In this document: positions 41,000 to 52,799 of the stretch, piece after piece
Numbering within the stretch: position 1 is the first letter of the stretch
Layout of the letters: each line of letters starts with the position of its first letter
Source of the DNA: Tenrec ecaudatus
Lineage: Eukaryota; Chordata; Mammalia; Afrosoricida; Tenrecidae
Reading direction: 5' to 3'
DNA length: 64,000 nt
Assembly (NCBI RefSeq): GCF_050624435.1
Contig: NC_134546.1
Location: 17,011,001-17,075,000 of the forward strand
The notes under the pieces: generated by a model
Database searches by the model: none
Seen by the model: only the letters and a program-made list of their open reading frames with translations
What the model was told of the DNA's origin: nothing
Position numbers and translations under genes: made by a program

Positions 41000-42674
41000 T
41001 TTTGTTTGTTTTTATTGTACTGGTTTTTAAAAGTTCCTTAAACAGTTTCTTTCTTTTTTTTTTTTTTTACATGAATAGACTTCCCCAGCCTTCCTCAAAG
41101 TTTTCCGTTTTCAACGAAACAGTACTGTATCCAGACTGCACACAAGTTACTATTACTCTTCCGTGTCTTCATAAAACTCTTCTCACAATTACAAGCCCTG
41201 AGAAAATTATGTAAGACAAGTTTCAGCTATGTGGAAAGAAACACAATAGGGTGGGGAAAAGTAAAACTCTTTTAATTAAACCACTAGGAAAATATATCAC
41301 AGCTTTGAAACAGCAAACGGACAGGCTGTATTATCACTTCAGGTATTAAGTTGGTAGAAAGGTGGCATGTCCCTTATTGAAATAAGGTGTCAATGAAGTA
41401 GGAACACCACAGAGGCTTTGGGCAGAAAGAAAGTGGTATTTGGTAACGGGGTGGCCCTCCTTGGCTCTAAGAGTCACAGGTCTCCCTTACCCCTGAGTCA
41501 CTCACTTTTTCTCCCTGGACTCTCCTGTTGCCAGGAGATTGGTTTAACAGGATTCTAATACAGGGGTTAAGAAAGCAGCTGGACATACCACCAGGAAAGA
41601 CCCATCAGTTAAAAAATGGCATTCTGTCTGGAAGAGGGCCAACAAAAATGAAACCCTCAATGAGACAGACACTGGGTCCATACACGTCAGTGAACACAGC
41701 GATTGCACAGGTTTGGCAAGATTTGTTCTGCTATACAAAAATGGGCACCTTGATTTGGGTTGACTCAATGAACTAGTAAGTAATGTCATGTTTCGGCTGT
41801 CCTTTGTTTCAGCAGGCACCAGTTTCCCTCTCAGTTCATTCCCAGTTACTGGAACAGACTCTACCGTCCAGACCCCTTTGTTTCCAGGGGAAGAGACGGT
41901 CCTGTCACTCTGCTGCACACAGCTTTGGGGCCACCAGGACAGCTGGTGAGAAGGAAGCTCTGCCTCCCACAGCCAGAGTGGCACTCTTTCATGTTTTTGC
42001 ATAGTCTCTGTGCTGAAAGATTCCACGTGTGCGAATTTCAAGAACAGCTTGAGAGCCAGATGAAGGCCAAAAAGCCTTTCAAAGATCTTATCCAAACCAC
42101 CCTGTCTCTCGACTTGACATCTGAATCAATGTCGGGCCCTTGCATATAAAACAAAACCAAGCGAAACAAAAACCTACATTTCCATTTTCCTCTCCTGAAT
42201 TATTGTTCTCATGCATTTGCCTTACAGCTTATAGACAATGGGGTGACAATACCTCTTGTAAATAGGAGGTTGGTGAAAAACAGAAATACTTCTACTAAAA
42301 CTCCACCAGATCATCATAGACATGTTGGAGGGACGTGCCAGCACGCTGGTATCTGTAAACTCAGGAGAACCTGGTGCCCTGGGATGGCTCTGGCTTGAGA
42401 CAGCAAGGGAGAGACCCAAGATCAGGATAAGCACCTGCCACATACAACTTAGACTCCATATAACTTACTCGTACGACCTCCAACCCAAATTACAGCACCA
42501 GTTTCTTCCTGTGAGCTAGAACTGATAAAAGAGCCGGTGTCCAGAGCCAGGTGATATTCTTCAAACTTGCTATCCTTTTTCTTTCTTTCATAAAATTCAC
42601 TTAAAAGACCCAAATTCCCCTTCTTTTTAATAAAGATTCCTGCCCTGATCCCCAATGGCCACCGGCACAGACAT
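41000..42674 (-). other. FAM136A: 3' flank of FAM136A; 3' UTR end uncertain
   Basis: No gene is seen. On the minus strand an ATTAAA lies at 42626-42631 and an AATAAA at 41011-41016; either could end the FAM136A transcript and I cannot decide between them. Confidence 0.35.
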
Positions 42675-45600
42675 CTATTTTGCGATGGAAGAGAGCGACT
42701 CCTTCATCTTCTTGGTCATGGACGGGATGAGGTGCATGTGGTCGTCCACACATTTGGTCACACAGCTCTCCAGCTGCTGCTTCACCTGCAGCTCCTTGCT
42801 CCCGGCATCCATGGAGTCTTTGGCTTTGTCGTTGCAGTGCATGGTACACCGGGCCAGACGGTCCTGTGGCACGAAAGAGGGCAGAGAAGGGTGAGAGGCT
42901 GCCTCGTTACCAAGTGGTGAAGGCTCTGCCACTTGATGGGGCTTCATACAGATAGTGGTAAATTAAATTATGAGATAATGTGTATTTTTTTCCCCTCACA
43001 CATCTTTTGGGAAAATTACCTTCGGACATGACCTTGATTAATTAAAGGGACACTGTAGTGAGGTGCCCTGGTGGCATCGTGGTTACATGTTGGGCTGCTA
43101 AATGCAAGGCCAGCTGCACGGTGAAAGAAAGATGGGTTTTCTACTCCCTAAGTGTGACAGTCTCAGAAACTCACAGGGGCAGTTCTCCCCGCCTTGTCTG
43201 GTCACTAGGAGCCAGAATTGACTGGATGGCGGGAGTTTGAATTGACTGGATGGCGGTAGTGCAGTTGGGCGTTGCTGGATGGTGCGAACTGAACTGAAAG
43301 GATGACATTCGAGTCCACTAGGAGATGCCTCAGAAGCAAGATCTAGGGATCTGCTTCCAAACTATCAGCCAGAGAACCCAATAGCGCAACTCTCTATTCT
43401 AACCACGCAAGGTGGCGGTGAGTTGGCACGGATTGATGACACTTGCTTTTGCCGTTTCCAGTGCAGGTATGCAAAGTTAGGCAGGAGATCTTGGGTGGTG
43501 TAAATGATTAAGCACTAACTAAAAGGTTAGCAGTTCATGTCTATTCAGAAGAGCCTTGGACGAGTGATCCACTTCTAAGATCCACGAGTAGACCCAGTAA
43601 TCTACTTCCAAAAAACCATCCATGCAAAGCCCCAGAGAGCACAATTCTAGTTGTACACACGTGGGGTGACTGTGGCCTTCATGGCAACGGGTCTGGTTTC
43701 TACCTAAGACTATGCAGTCTCGGAACCCCACAGGGGAAGCAGTTCTACCCTGTCCTGTAGGGTCGCTATGAGTCGGAATCGACTCGATGGCAATGAGTTG
43801 GGTGTTTTTTGAGTGGTGGCAGACGGGTCCAGACCTATCAAACCCAGAAAGCAGGCACATGATGGAATGAATTGTATACGGTACTTCCAGGAAGTGGGAG
43901 GTTCCTGTGGCTTAGAGGCCGCAAACTACGGAAAGACTTACAAACCTGTTGTTTCCTTCATGTCTGTCCATGCTAAAGAAAAACTGAATTCAACAAACGC
44001 CACTGAGCATCTACTATGTGGCCAGCACTCTTCTGCTGGGAAACACAGGCACAAGTAAAACCGTTCCCGCCCTCGCAGAACTCACACCTAGTGAGGGGAG
44101 AGACAGAAATAACCAAGTGGAAACATGGAGTTGGTGACGTGAGTCTGGAATGCAGGAATTGTCCGCATGTGGATGGCACTGTGTGAGACTAGAAGAGGCT
44201 AGAAAAGTTCCATGGATTTGGACATGCCAGAGCTCAAATGATGGCTGGGCGGGATCAGCAAACGTGGCCGGGAAAGGGTGGCTAGGGAAGGAAGACGGCC
44301 AGCAGGAGAGTGGTGTGTTCCGAAGGCCAAGTTAATAGGCATGCCAAAGGGAAGGCGAGAGACCACCTGCTTTAACGGTGCTGACAGGCCTCGTAGGACG
44401 AGGACAGAAAAACGAGCACTGGAAAGCACGCTGGCATAGGGGAAGCCTGAGTGGAGAGGGTGGAAAATGGAAGGATAAACTTATCCAGCAATCTAAGAAG
44501 TGTGTTTTCAAAATTAGTTGCCAAAACGAACACCAAAGAAACCCTCTGAAATTCTCTGACCTTGGAGAAATGATGGTTCTCCCTCCTTCACAATGGCAGG
44601 GATCTAGAAGAGCAAAATGTAAAAGCCTATCCCATAAAAACATTAGCTGTTCTCCCCAGGCATGGGACCTCAGGCTATCAAAGCCCGGGTTAGGAACAGG
44701 CCCCATTTCCCAAGTTCTACTGAAGTGTACAGAGAGGAAGGAAATAAAGTGGAAATGCTGATGCCGTTTACTCCAGAGGACAAATGGAGCCATTGCTGTG
44801 ACCTTAGAGGGGCTGTGAGCTGGCCATCAGTGAACCAACAAGAGTAAGGGCAATGCTCCTCCCACAGACTATTGTCTTCTGAGAGGGGAGCTCTCCCATT
44901 TGGATATAGCCGTCAGGGGCCGACCCGGTGCGTGTCTAAGTTTATAAAACCGTAGCAGGGTCTTGCTTTAATCTTGACAATTTTTCACACTGGCCTACTC
45001 CAACCCCCTGCAGATTCTGCTATCGTCTTAAAATACACTGTTTATCAATCAATATACATTTTCACCACCCGCTCCTGGGTACTCTGACATCTGTCAAGTG
45101 TAGAACGCTTTGTGGGGGTTTCTAGTGGCTGATTTCTTTGAAGTGGGTCACCAGGCCTATCTCCCAAGGTTCCTCTGGGATCCAGGAGGCTTTGTTTATA
45201 TTTACAGTCTACAGACTGCATTTATGGCAAAAAAAAAAAAAAAGGGTGTGTGTGTGTGTGTGTTGGAAGCCTAAGACTCATGGTTATGAACATAATGCCC
45301 TTGTATCACATTGTTTCTAGCGTGAAATATGGTCTGATTTCTGGTCCTCAACTTTGAAGCCTTCCCCCCAACTTTCAAGTCACATGATGACTCTGCCCTT
45401 TAGTCCATTACAAATATCAAAATGGTCAAGACACGAAGGCCAAGATTCTTGAACAAATGCTGGTCAGCTCCTACAAAAGAGCAACTTCCCGGGTCTCCTC
45501 TCCGGACTCTTCCACGTGGGCTGTTTCTCACCTGGAACCTTTCCAGTTCGCTGGTCACCAGGGCCTGGGCTTGCGCCAGTGGCGCATGGCAGCGCTCAAT

Positions 45601-46721
45601 GCACTGGTGCACCTGCTGCATGGAGGCCAGGCTGTCCTCGCAGCAGCTGGCGCTGCACCGGAACATGGCACCCTGGAAAAGGAGAGCAGAGTTGGGTTAG
45701 GGCTGAAAGCTTCTGCGACACAGACTGGCAGCTCCCCAGCCACCTTCTGCTTTCATGTCCCTCTAGTAAGAGACCTCAGGACCACGAACAGGAAAATGAT
45801 CCTTAGTGCTTAGTCTCAGTGTTTAATAACAGACTCCGTGCTGTCGGCTCAGTGATACTTGTTTACATCCATGGCTGGGGTGGGTCAGATGTGGCCATGT
45901 TCTGAAAATCAGCTGTGTACTACCGGTCACAGGTGCCCTGGTTGCATAGTGGTTAGAGTTGGGCTGATAACTGCAATGACAGCAGTTCGAAACCACCAGC
46001 CGCTCAGTGGAAGAAAGACGAGGTTTTCTACTCCCATAAAGAGTTACAGTCTCGGAGACCCACAGGGGCAGTCCTACTCTGTCCTAGAGGGTTGCTATGG
46101 GTCAGAATTGACTCGATGGCTGAGAGGCTTTGGTATTACGTTACACGTCAGAGGGTGACAACGTCCGACACGAAACAACGTAAGGGTTCAAAGAGGAACT
46201 TCATAGAGGCCACGCTGTGTGATGGGAGAGGATGGGTGCACGTCCAGGCCATCACCTTGGCCTTTCACCTTGGCTCGTGCCCGGTCTAGGCCTTGAGCTG
46301 CCGGGGGTGCGGGGTGGGGTAGGGGCAGGGGCGGCGCCTGAAGGGAGAGAAGGGGAGAAGCACGTCTCCCACGAGGGGCTGCCCAGCTCGGACCTACAGA
46401 CACACACGCTTCCGGCCGGGCTGGATTAGGCGGAAAATGGCCGTGCACACGCGGGAGGGCACGGATTTCATCCGATCGATCGGGAAAAGCCCCGCGCGGC
46501 GTGCTGCCGAGGCCGCCGCGACCCCGCGCACCCGGGTCCGAGCAGGGCCGCGGGCGGGCCTCCCGAGGCGGCCGCGGGAAGGCCCGGCACCCGGCTGCTG
46601 AGCGGAGGGCGCTCCTCGGCCTGGCGCCCGCTACCTGCATCTTCCGGATGTTCTCCCGCTCCAGGCTCTTCACCATGGAGTCCACTGCCTCCTGCACGCG
46701 GAGCTGCTGCAGCTCCGCCAT
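42675..46721 (-). CDS. FAM136A: FAM136A, three coding exons, CX3C protein
   Basis: On the minus strand the coding exons are 46635-46721, 45532-45672 and 42675-42863, which give 139 codons including the stop, 138 residues, the human length. The protein begins [13 protein letters not shown] and ends S-L-S-S-I-A-K. Four CX3C pairs are visible: C35/C39, C53/C57, C82/C86 and C110/C114. This arrangement is typical of small proteins imported into the mitochondrial intermembrane space by the MIA40 disulfide relay. The molecular job of FAM136A is not firmly known; a link to familial Meniere disease has been reported in humans. All introns are GT/AG and in phase 0. The gene appears intact and is the intron-bearing parent copy, not a retrocopy. 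Confidence 0.97.
43057..43250 (+). repeat. AfroSINE in FAM136A intron 2
   Basis: It has the head 'gccctggtggcatcgtggtt' and the tail 'gagccagaattgactggatg'. Confidence 0.8.
43310..43440 (+). repeat. AfroSINE, second half
   Basis: 'gatctgcttccaaactatca' through 'gcacggattgatgacac' follows the body and tail of a second AfroSINE subtype. Confidence 0.55.
43485..43810 (+). repeat. AfroSINE pair or composite
   Basis: One copy head ('gtgtaaatgattaagcacta') is followed by the tail of another copy ('gggtcgctatgagtcggaat'), the latter very close to the family text and therefore young. Confidence 0.7.
43985..44140 (-). repeat. L2 LINE fragment
   Basis: 'gagcatctactatgtggcca' and 'cctcgcagaactcacaccta' are the antisense L2 3' pattern. 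Confidence 0.7.
44150..45240. other. FAM136A: FAM136A intron 2, no recognised element
   Basis: This is ordinary intronic sequence. Confidence 0.4.
45244..45262. repeat. (TG)n microsatellite after an A run
   Basis: A short run of alternating T and G directly follows an A tract in FAM136A intron 2. Confidence 0.9.
45932..46128 (+). repeat. AfroSINE, close to full length
   Basis: All parts are present, from 'ggtgccctggttgcatagtg' to 'cagaattgactcgatggctg'. It is one of the best-preserved copies in the window. Confidence 0.85.
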
Positions 46722-46930
46722 GGCGACCCCGCGCTGCGGCCCACCGCGCCGGCGCCCACGGGCACCAACGCACGGCCCGCCCCCTCGCCGCCGCCCCCGC
46801 GGGCCGTGCCTCCCGGGCCGCGCCGCCCCCTGGCGCCCGCGCGGGCAACTGCACGCCCGGCGGCCGCGCACCTCCACCTGCCGGTGCCAGCTTTCCGCCC
46901 CGCCCCGCCTACCTCCTCCCCCTCTTTCCT
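46280..46930 (-). promoter_or_regulatory. FAM136A: CpG-island promoter of FAM136A
   Basis: Very GC-rich, CpG-dense DNA surrounds the first exon. On the upstream side it passes at about 46900-47065 into a long pyrimidine-rich tract on the plus strand (CCTCCTC and CTTCC runs). Long open frames here are effects of GC content and not genes. Confidence 0.75.
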
Positions 46931-47065
46931 CCCCTTTCTCCTCCTCCTCTTCCTCCTCCCCCATTTCCATCCCCTCCCCTCCCCTTCCCTTTTTCCCTCT
47001 CCTTCCCGACTCTCCCCACCGCCCCCTTGCCTTCCTGCCTGCTTCCTTCCTTTTTTCCCTCCCTC
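46900..47065. repeat. Polypyrimidine/polypurine tract
   Basis: About 165 bp of the plus strand is almost all C and T, upstream of FAM136A. Such tracts can form triplex DNA; that is an inference. Confidence 0.85.
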
Positions 47066-47199
47066 CCTTCTTTGATGAGCAGTGACAAACCTTGCACCTT
47101 GCCAATCTGTTTTCCGGCATCGCAGATTGGGTTTCCCTTTTCTAGACTGCCGTACCGATCGGAGTCTTCAGCAGGGACTTGCTGTGTCTGCCTTCTTGC

Positions 47200-47470
47200 A
47201 CCTAACACACGACATTTGATCGGGCCATGTTGTTCTTTCTGAGTCGTCCATTGCATGACCATAACATGGTTTCTTTATCCATTCTTGGGGTGATGGCCAG
47301 GCGGGTCGTTTCCAATGATTAGGTCTTGTGGATCAAGTCGTGAATGTTGAGCACCTTGTGCAAGTCTCTCTGGTAAATAGAAGTGGAATGGTTGGATCAC
47401 ATGACAGTGTATCAGAATGGTTAGGCATTCCTTAACCTCAGAGACAATGAGGGGGCTCCAGATACTCAGT
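47200..47470 (-). repeat. Ancient L1 3' fragment
   Basis: 'tctttatccattcttggggt', 'gggtcgtttccaatgatt' and 'aatggttggatcacatgaca' follow the order of the old L1 3' region seen at 16.9 kb. Confidence 0.6.
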
Positions 47471-47479
47471 CAACTCTAA

Positions 47480-48180
47480 TATTTACATGCCAACAACGAC
47501 ACCCTGCTTTTGAACTCCTAGAGCATCCCTCCACTCTGGGAGGGTGGCCTGGGCCTGTGATGAAGGCTCAAGTTTCTTCTCTAAGAAAGCTTTTCCACGA
47601 CATCGACGTCTCACAGCACAGCTCTGCCAATACTTACCACTGCCTGCTGTCTCCCTCTCTCCCGGATGTGTCCTCTGGGCCAGTCCCTTGACACAGGGCC
47701 CTGCTGGTATGGAGCAGGCTTGTTAGAGAAATGTGTCTGAGAAATGAATGCACAGACTCATTGAAGGGCCTGGGAGAGAGCAATCCAGAGTGGAGAAAGA
47801 CATGCCAAGCCCGGGGAGCTGCTGAGAGAAAAACCATGGTGGGCAAACCGAGTGAAAGAGCTAGAAGCTTTGGGGAAGCCTAGTAGCTCTCCCTAGCGTG
47901 GAAAAGGAGGCTGGCCAGGCAGGGAAAGAGGCATTGGAAGCTAGGTGTTTGCCTCCTGTTGGGCACTAGATGGCAGGAGAATCCTGGTTTGAAGGCATTG
48001 GCAGCTTGCCTTAACTCAGGCCCCTTGGACTGTTCCTTAGGCAGCAGGGTCTCCTGGATACCAAGCTCCCTCTGCTGGTGGGCACCCCCAGGCACAACCC
48101 CTGACCTTGTGCGCTCTCCAGAAGGGACTGTGATTCACAGGGTGTCCCCTGGCTGATTCAGAAGGACTTTCTTCCAGTCC
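47480..48180. other. Intergenic DNA, nothing recognised
   Basis: No gene or repeat boundary can be supported here. Confidence 0.4.
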
Positions 48181-48184
48181 AGTC

Positions 48185-48385
48185 AGCAAATGATGCTCAA
48201 ACGAACTGCTTATGTTTGGCTGCTCACGGACAGGAGGTTTAAATTTACCCAGAGGCACCTCGGAAGAAAGGCCTGGGAGCTGCTTTTGAAAGGTCCCAGC
48301 CGACGAATACCCTCCCCTATGCAGCACAGTTCTACCCTGATGTACACGGGGTCACGAGTTGGAATCTACTCACAGCAAAACAACT
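48185..48385 (+). repeat. AfroSINE, diverged
   Basis: 'cggaagaaaggcctgggagc' and the tail 'ggggtcacgagttggaatct' are visible. Confidence 0.6.
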
Positions 48386-48494
48386 GAGTAAGATAACATC
48401 TGGGTCGGTCCGACATTACTGTCCCCGGCTGTCCATTCCACGTTAAGCCAAAGGAGAGGCGGCCCTCAGCAGCTGTGGGCACCAGGGGATGGCA

Positions 48495-48690
48495 GTTCTT
48501 GTAGCAAGGTGCCAGGCACAGAGTCTTCAAGCGCGTGGCGTTGTACTTTCTCATGGAATTCACACAAAACCCACAGGAGGCGAGTTCTCCCACTGGCGGC
48601 AGAAGATTGAAGCTGGGGAAGGTGAAGTCCCTTATCGAAGGTTGCAGCTGGAAATGAGGGAGTCAGAATTTCTACCTCAGTGAGACGGAT
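48495..48690 (+). repeat. MIR SINE
   Basis: 'gaagtcccttatcgaaggtt' and 'gagggagtcagaatttctac' follow the MIR order. Only the 3' half is clear. Confidence 0.45.
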
Positions 48691-48979
48691 TTCAGATCGT
48701 AAATACAAGAACTCTCTTTGTCACGACTGAATGAAATTGTTTCTACTTTCGCCCCGGATTCCCTGCAGAGTTCTTTCACTCTTCACACCCCCTCTGAAAC
48801 TCCTGGCCGCTGTAACCGTGGGCCTGAATCCCTCTAACAACTCAAACAGGCAGGAAGGAGCCCAGACCCGTATAAAAGGTAGCCCGGTAGTTTGTGTCGA
48901 CGCAATAGGCAGCTGTTTGATCCTTGGTGGTGGTGGTGCCAGCCCGGCCATTCTGACTCGTGTCATACAGCTCCAGGGA

Positions 48980-49460
48980 CCGCCGTGTGGTCCCACACCA
49001 TCTTCACAACCGCTGCGGTGATTGAGCCGATTGTTGCAGCTGTCATCTCAATCCAGCTCACTGAGGTTTTCCTTTCTCACCGACCCTCTACTTGACCAAG
49101 CATGCCATCCTTGTCCAACGACTGGTCTCTCCTGACAGCATGTCTGAAGCTTCTAAGGGACATTCTGGTTGGATTTCCTCCAAGCCAGGTGTGTTTGTCT
49201 TCCTGGCAGTACATGGTATGTATAACCTATGTCTGTACATGGATATATATTTGCTTCACTAACGTACATGTCAGCCTTGTGCAGGGGCCATGCTAGTTTT
49301 CTCTGTATGCGTCCAATGTTAACAGATGCGCTCCCAAAGTCAGCACAGGGCATGATAACTTTAATGGTCTTCACCAACTCCCTACCTCAAAGACACCCAT
49401 TCTCTGGACTTCCACATTCAGTGTCCCACTTTCACATGCATACGAGCTGTCATGCCCTAC
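48980..49460 (-). repeat. RTE/BovB-type LINE with U6 insertion
   Basis: 'gttggatttcctccaagcca' and 'gtttgtcttcctggcagtac' match the other RTE copies. The text is broken at about 49243-49346 by a U6-like sequence and resumes with 'ggtcttcaccaactccctac'. Confidence 0.7.
49243..49346 (-). pseudogene. U6 snRNA pseudogene
   Basis: On the minus strand it ends as U6 begins (GTGCT near 49346). The conserved centre 'gtgcaggggccatgctag' and 'ttctctgtatgcgtccaat' on the plus strand is the reverse complement of the U6 ACAGAGA and catalytic region. Many changes, including in the 5' stem, show it is a dead retrocopy. Confidence 0.9.
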
Positions 49461-49519
49461 GACTTGGTCAGAAAGCCCTGGACCAATCTTGTAATCTCTT
49501 CTAGTAACATGAGCTATGT

Positions 49520-49800
49520 GTCTCAATCGTGATTCCATTCTGTAACTGTGAGTGTGGATCTGCTGTTCATCATGATTTTATGACAGTGTCCTTTGCCCCC
49601 ACCCCATGTCCCTTTTGTGATCCTTTCTTTCACCTTCCCACGTCCCTTCTAAATGCTCTGTGTCCTGGACACCATCATAAGCTTGTGCTAGTGGGTTCCC
49701 TTCTCTGGATGAGATGTCTTTCTCTTTGCCTCATCTTTGTCCTGTCGAAGATTTCATAAGTCTTCCCCTTCAATTACATTTGAGATTTGAGGTCTCTTGT
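49520..49800. repeat. Unclassified repeat, copy 1
   Basis: It shares with 52200-52435 the order 'atctgctg', 'atctttgtcctgtcgaag', 'cattt-gagatttg' and 'ctcttg'. It could be an old LINE or LTR fragment; I cannot name it. Confidence 0.5.
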
Positions 49801-49996
49801 GCCCTGAAACACCAACAAACGAATAGAATTGTTAGTATGTGCCAGACACCTAACAGAGGGCTGGAGAAGGTGCATCCCACCTGGAGCTAAGGACCGTCAA
49901 GAATAGATTTGGTTCACTGAACACTAATGAGAAACGACCATACACATTAGGAAATACCATTAGGAACATCACGAATGAAAAAAAAAAGCAAAAGGT

Positions 49997-50019
49997 CACA
50001 CACACACACACACACACAC
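49997..50019. repeat. (CA)n microsatellite
   Basis: About 11 CA units follow an A-rich stretch. Confidence 0.95.
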
Positions 50020-50627
50020 GAAACAGATCTGAGGCCTGTCAGGGTCCTGTGTGGTCAGTTCAGTTCTTACCCCACTTTTCCTGCAGCCCTGCTGTGCATT
50101 CAGGTGCCTCACAGTGGCCCAGCAAGACAGAAATACTGCCAATCAACCAAAACAAAACCCACTGCCATCGAGTCAATTCTGACTCAACACAGGGCTTTCT
50201 GAGCAGGTCATAGGGCATGATCTGTGACTGTTTGTCCCCTAGGAAGGTGATCTCCATCAAGGCCCTCAAGGAGACTGCTGGAGCGGGATGACTGGAGCGG
50301 GATGGAGGCTCTCCACTTTCCAGTGCGCTCTCCTGAATGCATGATTATACCTATCCTGGTCAATGGTCAGCAAGAACTCAGCGCAGGCTTAATCCACTTG
50401 GGGACATTGCAAATGGACTTTGGACTTTCACTGTTATCCAGATCCGTCTGCAAACCGGGGTGCACAGAAGTTAAGCTCTAATGAGTGGGTACAGTGGCTA
50501 CAGCAATGGCTTCAAACTTCAGAACACAGGGAAGGCGGTGCAGGCCTGGGCAGTGTTTATTTCTGCTGAGTCAGAACCAACTCTGTGGGCACGATGGGCA
50601 ACACTTCCAGAGTCCCTGTGTGGATGA

Positions 50628-51285
50628 AGGAGCTCTGGTGTCACAGTGGCTTACCCTATGTGTTGCAAACTTCAAGGCCAGCAGTTGGAAACCACCAGCT
50701 TCTCTGTGAGAGAAAGATGAGGTTTTCTGCTCCCATCAAGAGTTATCTCCTCCAGAGGATGTGCACTGGTACAGATAGGAACCAGAAATGCAGGGAATCC
50801 AGGACAGATGATCCCTTCAGGACCAGTGCTGAGAGTAGCAACACCGGAGGGTGGAGAGAAGGTGGGGTAGAAAGGGGGAACCGATTATAAGGATCTACAT
50901 ATAACCTCCTCCCTGGGGGACGGACAACAGAAAAGTGGGTGAAGGGAGACATCAGACAGTGTAAGACATGACAAAATAATAATAATTTATAAATTATCAA
51001 GGGTTCATGAGGGAGGGGGGAGTGGGAAGGAGGGGAAAAATGAGCTGATACCCAGGGCTCAAGTAGAAAGCAAAATGTTTTGAGAATGATGATGGTAACT
51101 AATGTACAAATGTGCTTGACACAATGGATGGATGGATGGATTGTGATAAGAGTTGTACGAGTCCCCAATAAAATGATTAAAAAAGAGATTTACATCCTCG
51201 TAACCCCAAAAGGCATAGTTCTATTCTGTCTTATAGGGATTCTCTGAGTTGAAATCAGTAGTGAGTTTGGTGGGGTTTATTAGGT
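50628..51285 (+). repeat. AfroSINE split by an L1-type insertion
   Basis: The head and body (to 'cccatcaagagttatctcc') are interrupted by the element at 50752-51185. The rest of the SINE resumes at about 51187 and ends 'gttgaaatcagtagtgagtt'. Confidence 0.8.
50752..51185 (+). repeat. L1-type retrotransposon 3' end
   Basis: This sense copy ends 'gtccccaataaaatgattaa' plus A. The flanks 'aagagttatctcctc' and 'aagagatttacatcctc' look like a worn target duplication inside the SINE. Confidence 0.85.
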
Positions 51286-51339
51286 ATGTAGATTAAGCCT
51301 CCACAGATTTCCTACTGTCTCTGATTGTAAAGTGGACTA

Positions 51340-51495
51340 CATCGCTCTCTTAAGCTCAAGGTTGGCCATTGGAAACCACCAGCAACTCTGCTGGAGAAAG
51401 GCAGGCTGGGAAGCCCACAGGGGCAGTTCTGCCCTGTCCTCTAGGGTTGCCATGAGTGGGAATTGACTCGATGGCAGTGAGTTTGGAGTTTCTTA
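51340..51495 (+). repeat. AfroSINE
   Basis: The body and tail are well preserved ('gaattgactcgatggcagtg'). The head is worn. Confidence 0.75.
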
Positions 51496-51705
51496 TAAAG
51501 CAGGACTTGTCCTCAGCAGAGTGCATTAGAAATGGATGGCCCCTGCTCTTCCAGTCAGCCCAGGGAGGTGCAGGCTCCGTTAGCGACTTGCCTTGCTGTG
51601 CCCTGGATGGAGGTCGCCATCCTGGGGCACCATAATCAGGAGTCAGGGTCTGACTGCCCGGTTGGGAAGAGGGATGGACCGATCTTGCAGCGCTTCTGTC
51701 TAGCA

Positions 51706-52175
51706 CAGCAGTTCTCAACCTGTGGGTTGCGACCCCTTTGGGGGTTGAACTACCTTTCACAGGGGTCACCTAAGCACATATTTCCAATGGTCTTAGGAAC
51801 GGAGACACCGCTCCTCTATCCGTCTCCAGGCGGGTCCGCCCACATGCAGATACACCCACAATTGAGTACCCAGTGTGAAGACTGTTACCCATGCCACACC
51901 ATGCTTCAACACAAAATTTCATTTATTTGTAATTAGAAATAAATATTTCACAATATATAATGACATGATGTTTTTGTGATTAATCACTGCTTAATAATGT
52001 TCTATTTGTAACAATGAAAATAGATCTCTCATATCAGATATTTATATTGTGATTCATAACAGTAGCAAAATCACAGTGATGAAGTAGCAAGGAAAATAAT
52101 GTTATGGTTGGGGGTCCCCACCACATGAGGAGCTGGATTAGAGGGCCGCGGCATGAGGAAGGTTGAGAACCACTG
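51706..52175 (+). mobile_element. SPIN element, longest copy in the window (470 bp)
   Basis: It starts CAGCAGTTCTCAACC and ends GGTTGAGAACCACTG. Octamers GTCTAGCA and CTCTAGCA flank it. It keeps the inner part lost in the other copies, with 'ccgctcctctatccgtctcc' and 'aatgaaaatagatctctca'. It has no transposase frame, so it too is nonautonomous. Confidence 0.94.
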
Positions 52176-52199
52176 CTCTAGCATAATGTTCGTGCCTTA

Positions 52200-52435
52200 A
52201 TCATTGTCCCGCTCCCATTCCTGTCGTCCCCCTGCAACTGTGATGTATCGATCTGCTGCCAGTCATGCTTCTGCGACACATTTCCTCGGTCTTCCACATC
52301 CTTTATGATGTCGTGCTAATAGTCTCCCTCATCTGCATGGCTTTTTAATCTTTGTCCTATGGAAGACTTCAGAAATGTCCTCCCTAAATGATATTTGAGA
52401 TTTGGGAGCTCTCTTGGACCCTACAACCAGACTTA
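52200..52435. repeat. Unclassified repeat, copy 2
   Basis: See the entry at 49520-49800. This copy reads 'atctttgtcctatggaag' and 'atgatatttgagatttggga' at matching places. Confidence 0.5.
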
Positions 52436-52799
52436 GCAAAGTCACTTTCCTTGAGCTTCTGAAGTTTATCGACTGGAACTTGTATAGCTATTTCTCCCAT
52501 ATTTGAAAAGGTTGGTTAAAAACCAAACGAAACGAGCTGCATGAACCTGCACTGTGACTTAAGAGATTGGAAGTTCTAGCTCTCTCCTCCGGGGCTCCAG
52601 CACCAGCAGCAGCACCAGCGGCGAAACCTGGGTGACATAACCTATGTGACACTAACCAGGATAATTAGCCATTGTCTTGGTTACCACAGTCATGGGCTTC
52701 TGCCCAGTCCCTGCGCTACAGTCTGCCCTCCAAGCTTCAGCAAGACTTCTAAACTGTAAACTTGATAGCCTATGGCTCTCTTATCTAGTCTCAGAGTTA

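Noticed and set aside
46188-47120. A 310-codon minus-strand frame and overlapping frames at FAM136A
   Set aside because: Apart from the true first exon inside it (46635-46721), it is low-complexity G/E/R text from the CpG island and the polypurine tract.
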